A DNA stretch of 64,000 nucleotides from JACPVU01 sp964373255 (GTDB lineage: Archaea > Aenigmatarchaeota > Aenigmatarchaeia > GW2011-AR5): contig CAYJTG010000001.1 in NCBI GenBank assembly GCA_964373255.1, forward strand, positions 62,001 to 126,000, given 5' to 3'. Positions 18,520 to 26,372 of the stretch are shown here, piece by piece (within the stretch, counting starts at the first letter, position 1; each line of letters starts with the position of its first letter). A model generated the notes under the pieces. The model was not told the origin of the DNA, did no database searches, and saw only the letters and a list, made by a program, of their open reading frames with translations. The position numbers and the translations under genes are program-made.

Positions 18520-18627
18520 TTACAGACTGACCCCTTCTCGCAGGTCGTAGCCAGTTAAAATAAGAAAAATAAGAACAACGATCGACGTAAACCACACGGA
18601 AAACGCTAAAGCTGTACGTGGTTCCAC
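18520..18627 (-). CDS. 35-aa single-pass membrane protein
   Basis: A GTG start at 18627 is preceded by GGAAAGGAGAATTAAAA, an ideal Shine-Dalgarno with correct spacing. The product MEPRTALAFS... has one helix (FTSIVVLIFLILTGY) and a short charged tail. The same leader sequence (TTTCTCGGAAAGGAGAATTAAAAGTG) precedes the 184-aa gene at 29745, also with GTG. Function unknown; last gene before the terminator. Confidence 0.6.
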   Translation of the reverse strand: MEPRTALAFSVWFTSIVVLIFLILTGYDLREGVSL

Positions 18628-18774
18628 TTTTAATTCTCCTTTCCGAGAAAAAGTTATTAATAAAAAAAGAAGCCGCCTGTGTTCTCTAACCCACAATTTA
18701 ATTAGAAAGGGAGAATGAGAATTATTCACTGTGGCACAGACGGCCTCTATTTGTAAGGAAATTAATTGCTACTA

Positions 18775-18867
18775 TCATAGTCTATTGCCACTGCGCCAGT
18801 TTTTGATGATCTGCTGGATAACCAAGACCAAGAGTGCGATGACCAATAATCCAACGATGTACTTCAT
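18775..18867 (-). CDS. 30-aa single-pass membrane protein
   Basis: An ATG at 18867 follows GAAAGGAGTAACT, a strong ribosome binding site. The product has one hydrophobic helix (YIVGLLVIALLVLVIQQII) with a basic tail (KNWRSGNRL). Such micropeptides often modulate membrane complexes; none is identified. It is on the same strand as the Clp/E1/JAB genes and downstream of them. Confidence 0.6.
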   Translation of the reverse strand: MKYIVGLLVIALLVLVIQQIIKNWRSGNRL

Positions 18868-18977
18868 AGTTACTCCTTTCAAATTGATTTATGAATTTGA
18901 TTTCTTGTTTAATTAATTGGTAAAGGAAAATTTGCAGTGAGGTAAAAACTGGGCCGCTTCATTCTTATTCATTTTAA

Positions 18978-19075
18978 AAATGAAATGCCTAACATAACCC
19001 ACATATTCTAAAGATGTGGGTTTACCTGAGCATTTCTTTATGAATTCGTACGTATATTTTCTGTCGAATTCAAAA
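18978..19075. repeat. IS200/IS605-end-like hairpin element, copy 2
   Basis: Same framework as 17900-18014 (AAATGAAATGCC ... TGAGCATTTC ... GAATTC ... GAATTCAAAA), but the core stem is CCCACAT / ATGTGGG around a TTCTAAAG-containing loop. The stem has changed on both sides and still pairs. It lies just downstream of the Clp stop codon, inside the bacterial-like block. Confidence 0.55.
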
Positions 19076-19092
19076 ATAAATTAAGAACAAAA

Positions 19093-21387
19093 TCAACCCA
19101 GTCTATTCTCCTGCTTACTCCTTTTGAAGACGACTTGTTCGTTCTCAAGCACCGGGATTATCGTGCTTCCTTCTTCAAAGTCAGAAACAACATTACCCAG
19201 TGGTTCAAGAATGTACTTCTTTACAGCTCCGCGCATCGGACGTGCACCGAATTCAGGGTTGTAGCCATTTTTGACCAGGAATTCTTTCACCGTTTGACTC
19301 TTAGGATTGTTGAAATCGATCGTTATGTCGTACTTATCCACAAGCTCCTTTGCGTCTTCCAGCAAAAGATCAAGAATCTTGACAAGGTCTTCATGGTCAA
19401 GAGATTTGAATATTATCTTGCCATCAACCCTCCCAATAAATTCCTTTCTGAATCCTGCACCGAGAAGTGCGCTGTCAATATCGTCCTCTGTCAGCTCCTC
19501 GCTCGTAACGGTTTGTGAGAAGCCTATTTCCTTTTTCTTCTTCACTAGTATGTTGGACGTCATAATGACGATGGTGTTCTCGAAGTGAACCTTTCGGCCC
19601 TTGCTGTCATTTATAAAACCATCATCAAGTATTGGTAGAAGTACGTTGAATACATCAGGATGAGCTTTATCAATTTCATCCAAAAGCACAACGCGGTACG
19701 GCTTCCTTCTCACAGGCTCTGTGAGCTGACCGCCCTCTTCGTATCCAACATAACCAGGAGGTGCTCCAATGAGCCGGGAAACGTTGAACTTTTCCATGTA
19801 CTCATTCATGTCTATCCTCACAAATGTTTCTCTGGATCCGAATAAAACACGTGCGAGTTCTTTTGCAAGTTCTGTTTTTCCAACTCCTGTTGGACCCAGA
19901 AAAATAAAGGAGCCAATCGGCCTTTTTGGATCCCTTATGCTGCGCAGGGCATTCGCAACTGCCTTAACAGCACGATTCTGACCAATTATTCGTAGCTCTT
20001 GGTTAAGGTTTTCCAGCCGCGTCCTTTCTTTTGCACGTGTCATGACAGGTACGCCTGTCCAAGATGTGACAATATCAGCAACGTCGTCTATGGTTACAAC
20101 GTTTTCATTGCGCATCTTGACGACGCTTGCAGCCTCGTCCATAACATCGACAGCTTTATCAGGCATGTGTCTGCCATGAACGTATCTCGCAGCTAAGTGC
20201 ACCGTCTCTTCGATTGCGTCATCTTCGTACTGTACGCCGTGATGCTTCTCAAAGCGCAGCTTGATGCCCCGAAGAATTTCTAACGTCTCTTCCTCGCTAG
20301 GTTCGTCAACCATCACAGTACGAAAGCGGCGCTCCAGAGCAGCGTCTTTCTCTATGTGCTGTCGATACTCATCAATGGTCGTTGCCCCGATGCACTGGAT
20401 ACTTCCGTCAGCAAGGGCTGGCTTGAGCATATTTGCAGCATCGATAGGAGCTCCCATTGCAGTTCCAGCACCTATAATCGTGTGCAGTTCGTCAATAAAC
20501 AGTATCAGATCTTTATTTCGCGTAAACAAATCCAGAACGCGCCGAATCCTTTCTTCGAACTGCCCACGAAAAACTGTTCCTGCAACAGATGCACCCATGT
20601 TCAAAGAGATTATGCGCTTCCCGCGCATGTGCGGAGGAAGGTCGTCATCTCCACGAACAATCTTCTGTGCAATGCCTTCGACAATGGCTGTTTTGCCAAC
20701 GCCGGCGTCACCTATAAGAACAGGATTGTTTTTCTTTTTCTTGCCAAGAATCTGCATGGTCTGTCTTATTTCTTTCTGCCGCCCAACAACAGGATCCAGC
20801 TTGTCATCAGCAACTAGCTGGGTAATGTCTGTCAAAAACATTTTCAGCTCATCAGGCAACGAAAACGCCTTTGGTCTTGTCTGTTGCGTAGGCTGAGAAA
20901 CACCGTGTCGATGTTCAACCGTAGGCGTTCCAGGGCGCCTCAAGCTGACGTATCGCACATGTTCCTCCAAGGCAGACGCATCCACACCGATTTCTTCTTC
21001 CAATTCTGTTCGTAATGAAGCAACATCGATCTTCTTGGCAACAACGTATCTTACAAATGTGCAACCTCTATCAAGAATCAAGGCAAACAAAAATATCTCA
21101 GCAGATACATTCTGATGTGCAAGTGCAGCAATCTTTTGTGCCCGCTCAATAACGCGCGGTACATTCGAAGTATTTTCTTGAAACTTTCGAAGCATTTGAA
21201 GATCGTGCATGACACCAGAATAAGAAAGCTTGAATTTGTCGCAGACATTCTTTACCGGCTGCTTGAGAAATTCGTAGACAGCCAGAAAAATATGAAGTGT
21301 AGTCATCTGCACAAATCCAGTTCCGCTTGCAAGAGAGTTCGCCCTCTGAATGATAGAGCCTTGATCAGCTTGAGTGTTCTCTGGCAT
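19093..21387 (-). CDS. ClpA/ClpC-type AAA+ unfoldase without M-domain
   Basis: About 764 residues from the ATG at 21387, which follows GGAAAGGAGAATTACTTTT. A Clp N-terminal repeat region (about 1-145) precedes AAA+ module D1 (GDAGVGKTA, LILFIDELHT) and D2 (GPTGVGKTE, VVLLDEIDKAH). The segment between the modules is short (DEAASVVKMRNENVVTIDDV), so the coiled-coil M-domain of ClpB/ClpC is missing. D2 contains KKEIGFSQ; IGF matches the ClpP-docking loop tripeptide of ClpA/C/X, so it could feed a ClpP protease, which is not encoded here. It is the distal gene of the JAB-E1-Clp unit, suggesting that it unfolds tagged substrates. Confidence 0.88.
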   Translation of the reverse strand: MPENTQADQGSIIQRANSLASGTGFVQMTTLHIFLAVYEFLKQPVKNVCDKFKLSYSGVMHDLQMLRKFQENTSNVPRVIERAQKIAALAHQNVSAEIFLFALILDRGCTFVRYVVAKKIDVASLRTELEEEIGVDASALEEHVRYVSLRRPGTPTVEHRHGVSQPTQQTRPKAFSLPDELKMFLTDITQLVADDKLDPVVGRQKEIRQTMQILGKKKKNNPVLIGDAGVGKTAIVEGIAQKIVRGDDDLPPHMRGKRIISLNMGASVAGTVFRGQFEERIRRVLDLFTRNKDLILFIDELHTIIGAGTAMGAPIDAANMLKPALADGSIQCIGATTIDEYRQHIEKDAALERRFRTVMVDEPSEEETLEILRGIKLRFEKHHGVQYEDDAIEETVHLAARYVHGRHMPDKAVDVMDEAASVVKMRNENVVTIDDVADIVTSWTGVPVMTRAKERTRLENLNQELRIIGQNRAVKAVANALRSIRDPKRPIGSFIFLGPTGVGKTELAKELARVLFGSRETFVRIDMNEYMEKFNVSRLIGAPPGYVGYEEGGQLTEPVRRKPYRVVLLDEIDKAHPDVFNVLLPILDDGFINDSKGRKVHFENTIVIMTSNILVKKKKEIGFSQTVTSEELTEDDIDSALLGAGFRKEFIGRVDGKIIFKSLDHEDLVKILDLLLEDAKELVDKYDITIDFNNPKSQTVKEFLVKNGYNPEFGARPMRGAVKKYILEPLGNVVSDFEEGSTIIPVLENEQVVFKRSKQENRLG

Positions 21388-21447
21388 AAAAGTAATTCTC
21401 CTTTCCAAAGTGTTATCTAAATTAGAAATTAGTGAAAATAAAGAAAT

Positions 21448-23166
21448 TTAACTAAAATCTGATTTTATCACGTGCTTTACAGTATTTACCCTGCCACACA
21501 CGCATCGATCAGATTTCTTGTAGCTCACGATATCCTCGACACCGTAAGCCACGACCTGTCCTGGAACTGTCACGCCGTAAAGCCATTCGCTATTTTTTTC
21601 CGTCGCACGATTTCCACCAACAAGACAAGTCCTTTCCTTTTGAATCAGGTTCCTGAACCACGCGCCCTGTAACCAAGATGGCTTAAGCAATTCGATACAA
21701 AGCCTCAACGTTAGGTGAACGCTCGGACACGTCTCAAATACAGTTGCAGGCTGGGTTCCTCCGTAAAACATCTCCCTCTGTTCTTCGGAAAGATCAGGCG
21801 CATCGCCAAAATCAACAGGCAGCTTGCTGTTGAGGCACTCATAGCAAGGGCCATTTTTGCCATCAACAACAATTGCCTTGTAGTGCGTAACGCCTGGAAA
21901 TGCTGTGGGTATCACATGCTTGATGCCCTTTTTTCTCAATGCATCAGCAGCAGCAAAATTATCATCCTGGCTCCGCCCCATCGCAACAACAACAATATCA
22001 GGGCGAAATAAATCAAGATAGTGCTCGAATGTTGTTATACTGTCTGCATTGGTTGCTGATAAATTGAGATTGATTCCTGCAAAATAGTTGGCTGTATGGA
22101 TATTTTTATAGATTGTACCGTGCGGAAATTCCTCTACAACCCACTCTTTGTCGTCAGCTATTCTTTCTGAAAGCTTCCGTGCAAGAACAAATGGCTTTAG
22201 CTCATTTTCTACTTCACTGACATCAACCCACTGTCGCACAGGGTTGTATATAGAAAATGGCTTGCAGTCGACAAGAATAACAGAATGAAAATAGTGCGCT
22301 ATGTCTCGTGCAAGCAGACTGGCTGTACCGCATCCGATTATCATGATCTTTTTGTCGCTGAAGAATCCCAGGGGCTCGACAAATCTCCGCATAAATGTGA
22401 ATCTCTTTCTGATATAATCCTTGCTTGTCAATGGATTAATGAAACTTACGTGCCAAGGCCACCGAGCGCTTCCCTTCAGAACAACGCATTTTCGCTCTTG
22501 AAAAAGAAGCCGTTCTATCTCATCTACGTTGTTTTGTGTTCCTCGAAGAAGCACTGCTTTTGCAAGCCTCATCGTCTCATCGCACGCATCCAACCAATTT
22601 ATGTGTCGCTCAAGAGTCAAATCGCATGTGTCAATCATTGCTTCATGACCAAGCGTAAGAAGGAATTCTGTGAACGCTCTTGGCAAATTCTCGTTATGCA
22701 CAAACACCGCAGAATTCACATCGCGATCCTTGACGAGAATGAAGCTTATAGCAGGAATATTTACCTGCTGGGCGATCTTCTCAATAAAACAAATATCCTG
22801 CACAGACCCTGCACCAATAATAAGATCGGCATTAAGAGATCTTAGCAAAGGGTCGTAGCTCGTATTTGGCCTTTCCCAGACGTAGAACTCCCACTCTTTC
22901 TCCAAGATGTTATGGGTCATAATAATGTCTCGGAGTGCATCGCAGTAGTTCTGTCCAACATATTTTTCCCCAAAGGTGTAGCAGAACATATCACCTGCTG
23001 CCACAGCGGCATCGTCAAAGAAAACAAATCTTTTGACGCCACAACGTGCAAATGCCTCAGCAACCAAAAAGGTATAAGGGAGGTTGAACAGTGCGATGGT
23101 CTTGTCGCGCAAATAATTCCCAACAACAGGAATTATCCGCTGAAAATATTCATCCAGTGTGTGCAT
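21448..23166 (-). CDS. E1-like (ThiF/MoeB superfamily) activating enzyme with degenerate Rossmann-like N-terminal region
   Basis: 572 residues from MHTLDEYF at 23166, five bases after AAAGGAAAT. Residues about 22-130 form a Rossmann-like region without the glycine motif (KTIALFNLP...RFVFFDDAAV). Residues about 272-500 form a fuller E1/ThiF domain: KIMIIGCGTAS nucleotide loop, Asp300, the conserved Arg-Gln (R311-Q312), and GKNGPCYECL (C441, C444) with CVCG near the C-terminus (C555, C557) as a likely zinc site. E1 enzymes adenylate the C-terminal glycine of a ubiquitin-like protein. It lies between the JAB and Clp genes. The true catalytic Cys, if any, is not assigned. Confidence 0.8.
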   Translation of the reverse strand: MHTLDEYFQRIIPVVGNYLRDKTIALFNLPYTFLVAEAFARCGVKRFVFFDDAAVAAGDMFCYTFGEKYVGQNYCDALRDIIMTHNILEKEWEFYVWERPNTSYDPLLRSLNADLIIGAGSVQDICFIEKIAQQVNIPAISFILVKDRDVNSAVFVHNENLPRAFTEFLLTLGHEAMIDTCDLTLERHINWLDACDETMRLAKAVLLRGTQNNVDEIERLLFQERKCVVLKGSARWPWHVSFINPLTSKDYIRKRFTFMRRFVEPLGFFSDKKIMIIGCGTASLLARDIAHYFHSVILVDCKPFSIYNPVRQWVDVSEVENELKPFVLARKLSERIADDKEWVVEEFPHGTIYKNIHTANYFAGINLNLSATNADSITTFEHYLDLFRPDIVVVAMGRSQDDNFAAADALRKKGIKHVIPTAFPGVTHYKAIVVDGKNGPCYECLNSKLPVDFGDAPDLSEEQREMFYGGTQPATVFETCPSVHLTLRLCIELLKPSWLQGAWFRNLIQKERTCLVGGNRATEKNSEWLYGVTVPGQVVAYGVEDIVSYKKSDRCVCGRVNTVKHVIKSDFS

Positions 23167-23216
23167 AACATTTCCTTTCATTAGTTAAAGACTATAAGTT
23201 CATTTTCCTATTTGCT

Positions 23217-24116
23217 TTATTTAATTTTGTTCAAGAGGTTGAAGAGAAAATTATTATCGTCCAAAGAGGGTGCATTCTCACAAGGGTCAATATCACATAC
23301 AACACCTTTCCCCTTCTTATAAATGCGCCCTCCGTCTTTCGGAAAGAAGGGTGAAAGTACAATAGACATATGACGATCTTTCCAAACAACATCGTATCGC
23401 CGCCACCCTCTTAACAATGCCGAAGCGCAAGGATTGCACCCTGCTCCGTTAAGAACCTGAAAATTCAGCTCTTCCCATAATTTTCCCTTTGTTGTATACC
23501 AAAATGGCAGCTGCCTTGCCTCTTCTGCGAAGATGTGGTCGTCTGGTATCAAAATGACATCGCCCAAGCTTGTATTGATGCCTATTTTATTCAGTGCAAA
23601 GCATCCGATGCGCCATCCATGTTCAGAAAAAGAAGGGATCATAATGAAGCTGAATGTCGTTGCAAATCCAAGCCTGTAAGACAGATCAAAGGTTCTGTAC
23701 ACCGTAGCAAGATCTCCGCCAGAGAGCCATGGTTCTTGTGAGAATGGGTGGCTGTGCTGCTTTCCGACGAGCTCTAGAAGTGGATTTCTGCTTATTATCT
23801 CCTCAATCTGATCGTTGAAAAATCTGTTAATCTTGTTGAGTTTCCTGCTCTTGAATCCGGCATGTCCTTCAGAGTAGTTCTTTGCCTCATCAGGCGGAAT
23901 TGCCACGTCCATCACGATAACATGCCCGACCTCGTCAAGTCCGACCTTCTCAAGCGGTGTTTTTTTCACATCGTGTCCAAGCTTGATATGCATAACAGGA
24001 TACATGGCCGCCTCAAAAGGCCTTCCGCATTTCTGAATACCGAAATCAAAAAACTTCTTTGCCTCCTCAACTGCTTTGCTAAATGCTGATTCTATGTAAA
24101 AAATCAGAGGTTTCAT
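23217..24116 (-). CDS. JAB/JAMM-domain metalloprotease (deubiquitinase-like)
   Basis: 299 residues from MKPLIFYI at 24116, which follows AAGAAAGGAATTTTCACA. The zinc site is explicit: H121-S-H123-P ... S132-G-G-D135 matches the JAMM signature HxHP-x7-S-x2-D; Glu35 in RPFEAAMYP is a candidate catalytic Glu. C-terminal of the JAB fold there is a Cys-containing stretch (GAGCNPCAS) and a variable tail. JAB peptidases linked to E1 genes process or remove ubiquitin-like tags. It is the first gene of the JAB-E1-Clp unit, with a 50-bp gap to E1. Confidence 0.82.
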   Translation of the reverse strand: MKPLIFYIESAFSKAVEEAKKFFDFGIQKCGRPFEAAMYPVMHIKLGHDVKKTPLEKVGLDEVGHVIVMDVAIPPDEAKNYSEGHAGFKSRKLNKINRFFNDQIEEIISRNPLLELVGKQHSHPFSQEPWLSGGDLATVYRTFDLSYRLGFATTFSFIMIPSFSEHGWRIGCFALNKIGINTSLGDVILIPDDHIFAEEARQLPFWYTTKGKLWEELNFQVLNGAGCNPCASALLRGWRRYDVVWKDRHMSIVLSPFFPKDGGRIYKKGKGVVCDIDPCENAPSLDDNNFLFNLLNKIK

Positions 24117-24220
24117 TGTGAAAATTCCTTTCTTAAAATTTCTTTTGTGACAATTGTAACTAGTGGCATGAAGCGCCGCTAAGCAAAACAAGCCAAATTT
24201 TTTATGAATTTTATTTGAAA

Positions 24221-24256
24221 AGACGCAGGTCAAAGAAAGATAACCTGCGCCTTTTC
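24221..24256 (-). terminator. Intrinsic terminator upstream of the JAB unit
   Basis: GCGCAGGT / ACCTGCGTC hairpin with a TTTT tract on the minus strand, just past the stop of the zinc-ribbon gene. It may separate or attenuate transcription between 24260-25506 and the JAB-E1-Clp genes. Confidence 0.65.
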
Positions 24257-24259
24257 TGA

Positions 24260-25087
24260 TCAATCAATGTTCACGTACCGGTTGAATGCGTGCTGGAGTC
24301 TTTCACCCTTCTGAGGCCGCCCGATCGTGTTGTAGATGTCATGCATGCCGCCAACTTCCTGCAGCACCCTATCAAGCTTGCCGACTATTTTCAAGTCAGC
24401 AATGATCAGGTCTATTCCAATGCGCGGCAACACACGGCTCTGGAGCACCATTCTCAATGGCTGTTTATGATAGTGGGAAAAATTGCACAGCCTGTAATGG
24501 CCTCGTATATTCTCGCCTGCCGTGTGCGCAACTGGAATATCCAAGATCCTGAAGTAGTATTCTGACAGATAGGTAGACGACTCAGTCGAAGGGCCGCTCG
24601 ATGCGTACACAGCAAGCACAGGAGGTGCAAAGTATATGGTATCCTTTGCATAGATGAAGTACGAATTAAAGATGTCTCTTTCATCGCCCTCATCCATCTC
24701 TTCTATGCGCTTATCCACAGACTTTAGAAATGGCCTTCCGCGCAATCGCTCGCCGTCACGCGTGCCTATGTTGAAGACAAGCCTTCCGACGAATCCGAGC
24801 AAAGCGCTAGGATGCGGAGGGTATTCTCTTTCACAGGCAACGCACTCGAACCTGTCAGCAACTATAATCAGGTTGCCACAGTTTGGGCATTCAGCAAATC
24901 CTTCGCCAGGGTTTGTGATGGAAGTGATAAAAGACGGGAAAAATCGCTTCATCTCCTCCATCTCTTCCACTAGGGCATCAGGATCCCGTCTTGCCCATGA
25001 GATGTGGCGTTGAATGACGTCCGGATTTACAATCCACGTTCTGGGTGACTCATCAGGGTGAACGAGCTTTTGCTGGGTGATATCCAT
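24260..25087 (-). CDS. Zinc-ribbon protein of the E1/JAB cluster; possible E2-like
   Basis: 275 residues from MDITQQKL at 25087; GAGG lies six bases upstream, favouring it over the ATG at 25099. A zinc ribbon is formed by C67/C70 (ECPNCG) and C82/C85 (ECVACE). The C-terminal half has beta-rich sequence then H188...H197-Y-R-L-C201-N-F, loosely reminiscent of the His then Gly-x-Leu-Cys active-site order of E2 (UBC-fold) enzymes, and ends in amphipathic helices. The E2 idea is inference from position and this weak motif. The stop of the preceding gene is nine bases upstream. Confidence 0.55.
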   Translation of the reverse strand: MDITQQKLVHPDESPRTWIVNPDVIQRHISWARRDPDALVEEMEEMKRFFPSFITSITNPGEGFAECPNCGNLIIVADRFECVACEREYPPHPSALLGFVGRLVFNIGTRDGERLRGRPFLKSVDKRIEEMDEGDERDIFNSYFIYAKDTIYFAPPVLAVYASSGPSTESSTYLSEYYFRILDIPVAHTAGENIRGHYRLCNFSHYHKQPLRMVLQSRVLPRIGIDLIIADLKIVGKLDRVLQEVGGMHDIYNTIGRPQKGERLQHAFNRYVNID

Positions 25088-25095
25088 GGCAGACC

Positions 25096-25506
25096 TCATC
25101 CATAAAACTCATCCCGACGCAGATCAACGCGTTGTGTTGTGCTTGGCTTCTCATCGCCTGTGCTTGTGTCTGATGTACTCTCCTCGACCTTCATCTCTGC
25201 TACTGTATCAGGTGTTACGCTCGCGGTGACATCGACAACAACATTTCCGCCTTGATCTTTGACTACACGACCTTCTTCTTCCACCCTCCATCCTTGGCGC
25301 CACACATATTTGTTGACATCCCATTCATAAACGTTGAATGGAGCTTCCTTGAGGCAGAGTGCAAATCGCGGAACACCGATGCCCTCAACAACGCCAAGAT
25401 CTTTTCGAGGGAAGAGCTGGAACTTCGGATCGTGACAGTCGCACATCTGGCTTTTAGAAAGATCAATTGTGCCAGTTGTGCCAGTTGCTTCTTGGAGTTT
25501 TTCCAT
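25096..25506 (-). CDS. 136-aa protein ending in Gly; candidate ubiquitin-like modifier
   Basis: The ATG at 25506 follows GAAAGGAGAAGTAAGAT. A globular part (about residues 25-95; FPRKDLGVVEGIGVPRFALC, YEWDVNKYVWRQGWRVEEEG) is followed by an acidic, Thr/Ser-rich, probably disordered tail ending in DEFYG. A terminal Gly and flexible tail are what an E1 would need, but there is no GG and no recognisable beta-grasp pattern. CDCH near residue 22 may bind metal. The gene is tightly coupled to the zinc-ribbon gene (8-bp gap). Function is unproven. Confidence 0.5.
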   Translation of the reverse strand: MEKLQEATGTTGTIDLSKSQMCDCHDPKFQLFPRKDLGVVEGIGVPRFALCLKEAPFNVYEWDVNKYVWRQGWRVEEEGRVVKDQGGNVVVDVTASVTPDTVAEMKVEESTSDTSTGDEKPSTTQRVDLRRDEFYG

Positions 25507-25582
25507 ATCTTACTTCTCCTTTCACAAATTAGAAATTATGAGTGTTTGGTTAATTAAAAAACAAAATTAAAAAACAAAAATC

Positions 25583-25624
25583 AAAGTAGGTAGAGAAGAT
25601 GGTACAAAATTTCTCTACCTACTT
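25583..25624 (-). terminator. Intrinsic terminator after the 204-aa membrane protein
   Basis: AAGTAGGTAGAGAA / TTCTCTACCTACTT hairpin followed on the minus strand by T-rich sequence, 12 bases past the stop at 25637. Confidence 0.75.
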
Positions 25625-25636
25625 AGTAATACGGCA

Positions 25637-26251
25637 TCATCGCCTTCTTCGTTTGGTTCGTTTGTCCGTAAGACCCACTCCATGAGGGCCAACATCTAGA
25701 CTCCCACTAAGTATTGCTGCATTTAATTCATCCGCAGTCATCTCAGTTTGAGTCGATTGTTCTGCTTCTTGTACTGCAGTGTGGTCAACATCCACTCCTG
25801 TCTTCGTTTCGGGTGCAGATACACCAACAAACTTGAACACGATTTCAGAAACAGGCGTGCCTTCAGGCTTCTTGTTGAAGTTGACCACAAGCTTCTTGTT
25901 GAGCAGGTCGAGAAGTATATTGTCAGCTTTTTCCGGATCAACACCAAGTTCTCGGACAAGAACCTGCGTTGTCAGATAGCCACGATACCTCTCGGCAATG
26001 AACATGAGCATGCGGGCGCTTGGAAACCTGTTCATCTCTATTATGAGAAGATAGATCCCAATCACCAGCAGAATTGCACTCACAACGAAAGCCCAGAAAC
26101 CTACAAGCGGTATAGGATAGGGTGATCGAAAATCAGCTGCATTGACAATAGCCAGAGCAATCAGACCTATTCCCCACCATTTGACCTTCTTGCATGTTTT
26201 CATGTAGTTAGCTGGATTGCGATCGTAATCTTCATCGCGTCTTTGAAACAT
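25637..26251 (-). CDS. Two-TM protein with winged-helix-like cytoplasmic domain
   Basis: 204 residues from MFQRRDEDYD at 26251, preceded by AAGAAAGGAGAAAGA. Two transmembrane helices (WWGIGLIALAIVN and VGFWAFVVSAILLVIGIYLL) are followed by a helical region that reads like a winged helix (GYLTTQVLVRELGVDPEKAD, then NILLDLLNKKLVVNF), a linker and a basic tail (DKRTKRRRR). It lies between the SPFH genes and the E1/JAB genes, so it may link a membrane platform to substrates. No family is recognised. Confidence 0.6.
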   Translation of the reverse strand: MFQRRDEDYDRNPANYMKTCKKVKWWGIGLIALAIVNAADFRSPYPIPLVGFWAFVVSAILLVIGIYLLIIEMNRFPSARMLMFIAERYRGYLTTQVLVRELGVDPEKADNILLDLLNKKLVVNFNKKPEGTPVSEIVFKFVGVSAPETKTGVDVDHTAVQEAEQSTQTEMTADELNAAILSGSLDVGPHGVGLTDKRTKRRRR

Positions 26252-26290
26252 TTCTTTCTCCTTTCTTGTTAATGAATAATAGTTTTCTGA

Positions 26291-26345
26291 AGAAAAAGGG
26301 ATGCGCCATCTCTTAGTAAGATCAACTAGATAACGCACCCCTTCT
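26291..26345 (-). terminator. Probable intrinsic terminator downstream of the SPFH genes
   Basis: GGGGTGCG ... CGCATCCC with a T-rich run (CCCTTTTTCTTC) on the minus strand, about 30 bases past the stop at 26373. Confidence 0.55.
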
Positions 26346-26372
26346 AAAGTAAGAGTCTTATTCAACTTACTT

